Source: Paractinoplanes deccanensis
GTDB taxonomy: Bacteria; Actinomycetota; Actinomycetes; Mycobacteriales; Micromonosporaceae
Direction of reading: 5' to 3'
Length of the DNA stretch: 64,000 bases
NCBI RefSeq assembly: GCF_016862115.1
Contig: NZ_BOMI01000125.1
Coordinates: forward strand, 1-64,000
The notes beneath the pieces are model-generated. The model worked only from the letters and a program-made list of their open reading frames with translations. It searched no databases and had not been told where the DNA came from. This document shows positions 61,978-64,000 of the stretch, piece by piece. Positions within the stretch are counted from its first letter, which is position 1; the number at the start of each line of letters is the position of its first letter. Made by a program: the position numbers and the translations under genes.

Positions 61978-62062
61978 GGTTTTTCCCCGGGGTGCACTGG
62001 TAGCGTCCGTCACCAGATGGACGCAAAGCGGCCATCATGGCGTCACAGGGAAAGGGTCGGCG

Positions 62063-62521
62063 GTGGCCGAGAAGGAACAGCTCATCGCGGACATTATGGG
62101 CGCGCAGCGCCGACTCCAGGACCTGATCGCGGAGGACCAGGCCGATCCGCTGTTCTCGTCCCACCTGACGTTGTCGCAGCTCAAGATACTCATGCTGCTC
62201 TCCCGGCACGGCAATGTGCCGTTCGGCGAGCTCGCCGGCCTGCTCGGGGTCGGCGCCGCCGCGCTCAGCGGCATGATCGACCGGCTCGTGGTGCAGGACC
62301 TCGTGACGCGCACGGAGGACCTGCACGACCGGCGGGTGCGCCGGATCGGCCTGTCACGGTCGGGCAGCGAGCTCATCGGGAGCATCTTCAACGCCGGGGA
62401 GGCGAAGATGCGCACGCTCCTCAGCCGCCTCTCAGCGGAGGAGCTCGATCGGGTGGCTCAGGCCGTGCTGCTGCTCGTCAAGGTCGCCGACGAGGAGTGG
62501 GGCCGCTCAGGCGAGGCCTAG
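62063..62521 (+). CDS. MarR-family transcriptional regulator
   Basis: Winged-helix regulator of 152 aa. It has LTLSQLKILMLLSRHGNVPF, ELAGLLGVGAAALSGMIDRL and the wing DLHDRRVRRIGLSRSG. GTG 62063 has AAAGG about 8 bases before. The frame continues back to 61976, but those residues look random. It is divergent from the RND pump and probably represses it, releasing on a lipophilic ligand. Its last 15 bases overlap the thrC 3' end. Confidence 0.88.
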   Translation: MAEKEQLIADIMGAQRRLQDLIAEDQADPLFSSHLTLSQLKILMLLSRHGNVPFGELAGLLGVGAAALSGMIDRLVVQDLVTRTEDLHDRRVRRIGLSRSGSELIGSIFNAGEAKMRTLLSRLSAEELDRVAQAVLLLVKVADEEWGRSGEA

Positions 62522-63556
62522 CTCGCGGGCGGCGACCAGTACGTCGTTCTGGATCGTGGTAGGCGACGGGGCCGTGGAGATGGCCCACTCGGGGTCCTTG
62601 AGGCCGTGGCCGGTGACCGTGCAGACCACGGTGGCACCCGCGGGCACCTTGCCCGCCTGCGCCTGCTGGAGCAGGCCCGCCACGCTGGCCGCGCTGGCCA
62701 GCTCGACGAAGACGCCGACCTCGCGGGCGAGCAGCCGGTAGGCGGTCAGGATCTCGCGGTCGGTGACCGACTCGATCAGGCCGCCGGAGGAGTCGCGGGC
62801 GTCGAGCGCCTTGGTCCAGCTCGCCGGGTTGCCGATGCGGATCGCGGTGGCGATCGTCGACGGCTCCTCGACCACCTTGCCGGTGACGATGGGCGCCGCG
62901 CCGGACGCCTGGAACCCGTACATCTTGGGCAGCTTGCTGCTGTTGCCCGCGTCCTTGTCCTCGCGGTAGCCCATCCAGTAGGCCGAGATGTTGCCCGCGT
63001 TGCCGACCGGGAGGCAGTGAATGTCGGGGGCGTCGCCGAGCGCCTCGACGATCTCGAACGAGGCCGTCTTCTGCCCGTGCAGCCGGAAGATGTTGACCGA
63101 GTTGACCAGGGCGACCGGGAAGTCCTGCGACAGCTTGGAGGCGAGCGCCAGGCAGTCGTCGAAGTTGCCGTTGACCTGGAGCAGCTTGGCGCCGTGCACG
63201 AGCGCCTGCGCCAGCTTGCCCAGCGCGATCTTGCCCTGCGGCACGAGCACCGCGCAGGTGAGGCCGGCGCGGGCCGCGTACGCCGCGGCGGAGGCGCTGG
63301 TGTTGCCGGTGGAGGCGCAGATGATGGCCTTGGCGCCGTCCTCGACCGCCTTGGACACGGCCATGGTCATGCCGCGGTCCTTGAACGAGCCGGTCGGGTT
63401 GGCGCCCTCCACCTTGAGGTAGACGTCGGCGCCCGTGCGCTGGGACAGCACGGGTGCGGGCACGAGCGGTGTGTTGCCCTCGTGCAGCGTGACCACGGGG
63501 GTGGCGCCGGTGACCGGCAGCCGGTCCCGGTACGCCTCGATCAGTCCCCGGTACAT
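62507..63556 (-). CDS. thrC: Threonine synthase
   Basis: PLP enzyme making threonine from O-phosphohomoserine, 349 aa, of the shorter (class II-like) bacterial type. It has VTLHEGNTPLVPAPVL, VEGANPTGSFKDRGMTMAV with the PLP Lys, and ICASTGNTSASAAAYAARAG. VTGHGLKDPEWAI is near the end. ATG 63556 has GGGAGA before. The open frame reaches 63688, but those residues look non-coding. Homoserine dehydrogenase, normally next to it, is not in the window. Confidence 0.96.
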   Translation of the reverse strand: MYRGLIEAYRDRLPVTGATPVVTLHEGNTPLVPAPVLSQRTGADVYLKVEGANPTGSFKDRGMTMAVSKAVEDGAKAIICASTGNTSASAAAYAARAGLTCAVLVPQGKIALGKLAQALVHGAKLLQVNGNFDDCLALASKLSQDFPVALVNSVNIFRLHGQKTASFEIVEALGDAPDIHCLPVGNAGNISAYWMGYREDKDAGNSSKLPKMYGFQASGAAPIVTGKVVEEPSTIATAIRIGNPASWTKALDARDSSGGLIESVTDREILTAYRLLAREVGVFVELASAASVAGLLQQAQAGKVPAGATVVCTVTGHGLKDPEWAISTAPSPTTIQNDVLVAARELGLA

Positions 63557-63626
63557 GGTCGTCTCCCTCTGTCGCTGACCTGCAACAGCGTGCCTCAGAA
63601 CGCCGAATCTTGGGACATCGCGTCCA

Positions 63627-63995
63627 CTATTCGGGACTGTGGCACACCGCCTCGACGTTGTTGCCGTCCGGATCGCGGACAAAAGCACCGTAGTAGTGCT
63701 CGTGGTACTCCGGATGGACCGCCGGCTCGTGCAGCACCTCGGCGCCGGCCGCGACCGCCGCCGCGAAGAACGCGTCGACCTCGGCCCGGCTCGCCGCGGC
63801 GAAGGCGATGTGCGACTCGCGGAAGCCCTCGCCCTCGTTGAACTCGCCGATCCAGAACTCGGCGTGGTCGGTGCCGTAGCCCATCGCCACGCTGAAGTCC
63901 ATCAGCCGCCGCGCGCCCAGCGGCGCCAGCGCCGCGTCGTAGAAGGCCGCGCTCGCGGCCAGGTCGGCACACTGGAACCCCACGTGGTCGAGCAT
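63627..63995 (-). CDS. VOC-family protein, 122 aa
   Basis: Glyoxalase-fold protein. It opens with MLDHVGFQCADLAASAAFYD and has EFWIGEF, HIAFAAASRAEV and the end RDPDGNNVEAVCHS with the last Glu. Ligand-type His and Glu are in place. Substrate is unknown. It probably starts at ATG 63995, almost at the window edge. Confidence 0.84.
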   Translation of the reverse strand: MLDHVGFQCADLAASAAFYDAALAPLGARRLMDFSVAMGYGTDHAEFWIGEFNEGEGFRESHIAFAAASRAEVDAFFAAAVAAGAEVLHEPAVHPEYHEHYYGAFVRDPDGNNVEAVCHSPE

Positions 63996-64000
63996 GGCTA

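Overview
The window is GC-rich actinobacterial DNA. Start codons are often GTG or TTG, ORFs are tightly packed, and many genes overlap by 1 to 4 bases. The gene order runs from rho, prfA, prmC/sua5, glyA and the atp operon through DUF2550, murA, cobalamin adenosyltransferase, nucS and a FilP-type coiled-coil gene to mce, thiolase and meaB. From memory this follows the chromosomal core of Streptomyces and relatives, so this is chromosome rather than plasmid or prophage. The nitric oxide synthase, an LCP gene inside the atp operon and the family-specific hypotheticals suggest a filamentous actinomycete such as a Micromonosporaceae member. That placement is inference.

Left part (1-24.6 kb): meaB, acetyl-CoA acetyltransferase and the divergent methylmalonyl-CoA epimerase form a propionate/acetyl-CoA block. 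Two paralogous DivIVA/FilP-like coiled-coil genes follow, then an AI-2E family membrane protein, an XRE regulator with a palindrome before it, a hydrolase and a small metal-ribbon protein. Next come an aldehyde dehydrogenase, a two-gene ABC transporter, nucS and two membrane proteins. A tandem array of 19-bp repeats precedes an FtsK/SpoIIIE-like ATPase coupled to a membrane protein. A CBS-domain transporter, 3-hydroxybutyryl-CoA dehydrogenase and murA complete this part.

Middle part (24.6-44.5 kb): PduO-type cobalamin adenosyltransferase, a VOC protein, a single-chain PheRS-like protein behind a possible leader peptide, PhzF and an aldo/keto reductase lead to the ATP synthase operon on the minus strand (about 38.5 to 29.2 kb). 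The operon carries an LCP-family gene between atpD and atpC, and its epsilon subunit is unusually short. Upstream lie glyA, an SDR protein, two Sua5-family genes flanking a low-molecular-weight phosphatase, and prmC.

Right part (44.5-64 kb): a TPR-GGDEF signalling protein and a beta-propeller protein, prfA and rpmE, and a coupled polynucleotide kinase/phosphatase and RNA ligase pair. Then come an FAD oxidoreductase, an HTH regulator, a nitric oxide synthase oxygenase, rho with a long leader, and thrB. A transport island (MFS, RND pump, divergent MarR regulator) separates thrB from thrC. A VOC protein ends the window.

thl, hbd, mce, meaB and the adenosyltransferase together imply B12-dependent methylmalonyl-CoA metabolism. 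Less ordinary elements are the PheRS-like paralogue with its leader, the RNA end-healing and sealing pair, the FtsK-like/membrane module beside the repeats, and the modified atp operon. No tRNA, rRNA, insertion sequence or CRISPR array was seen.
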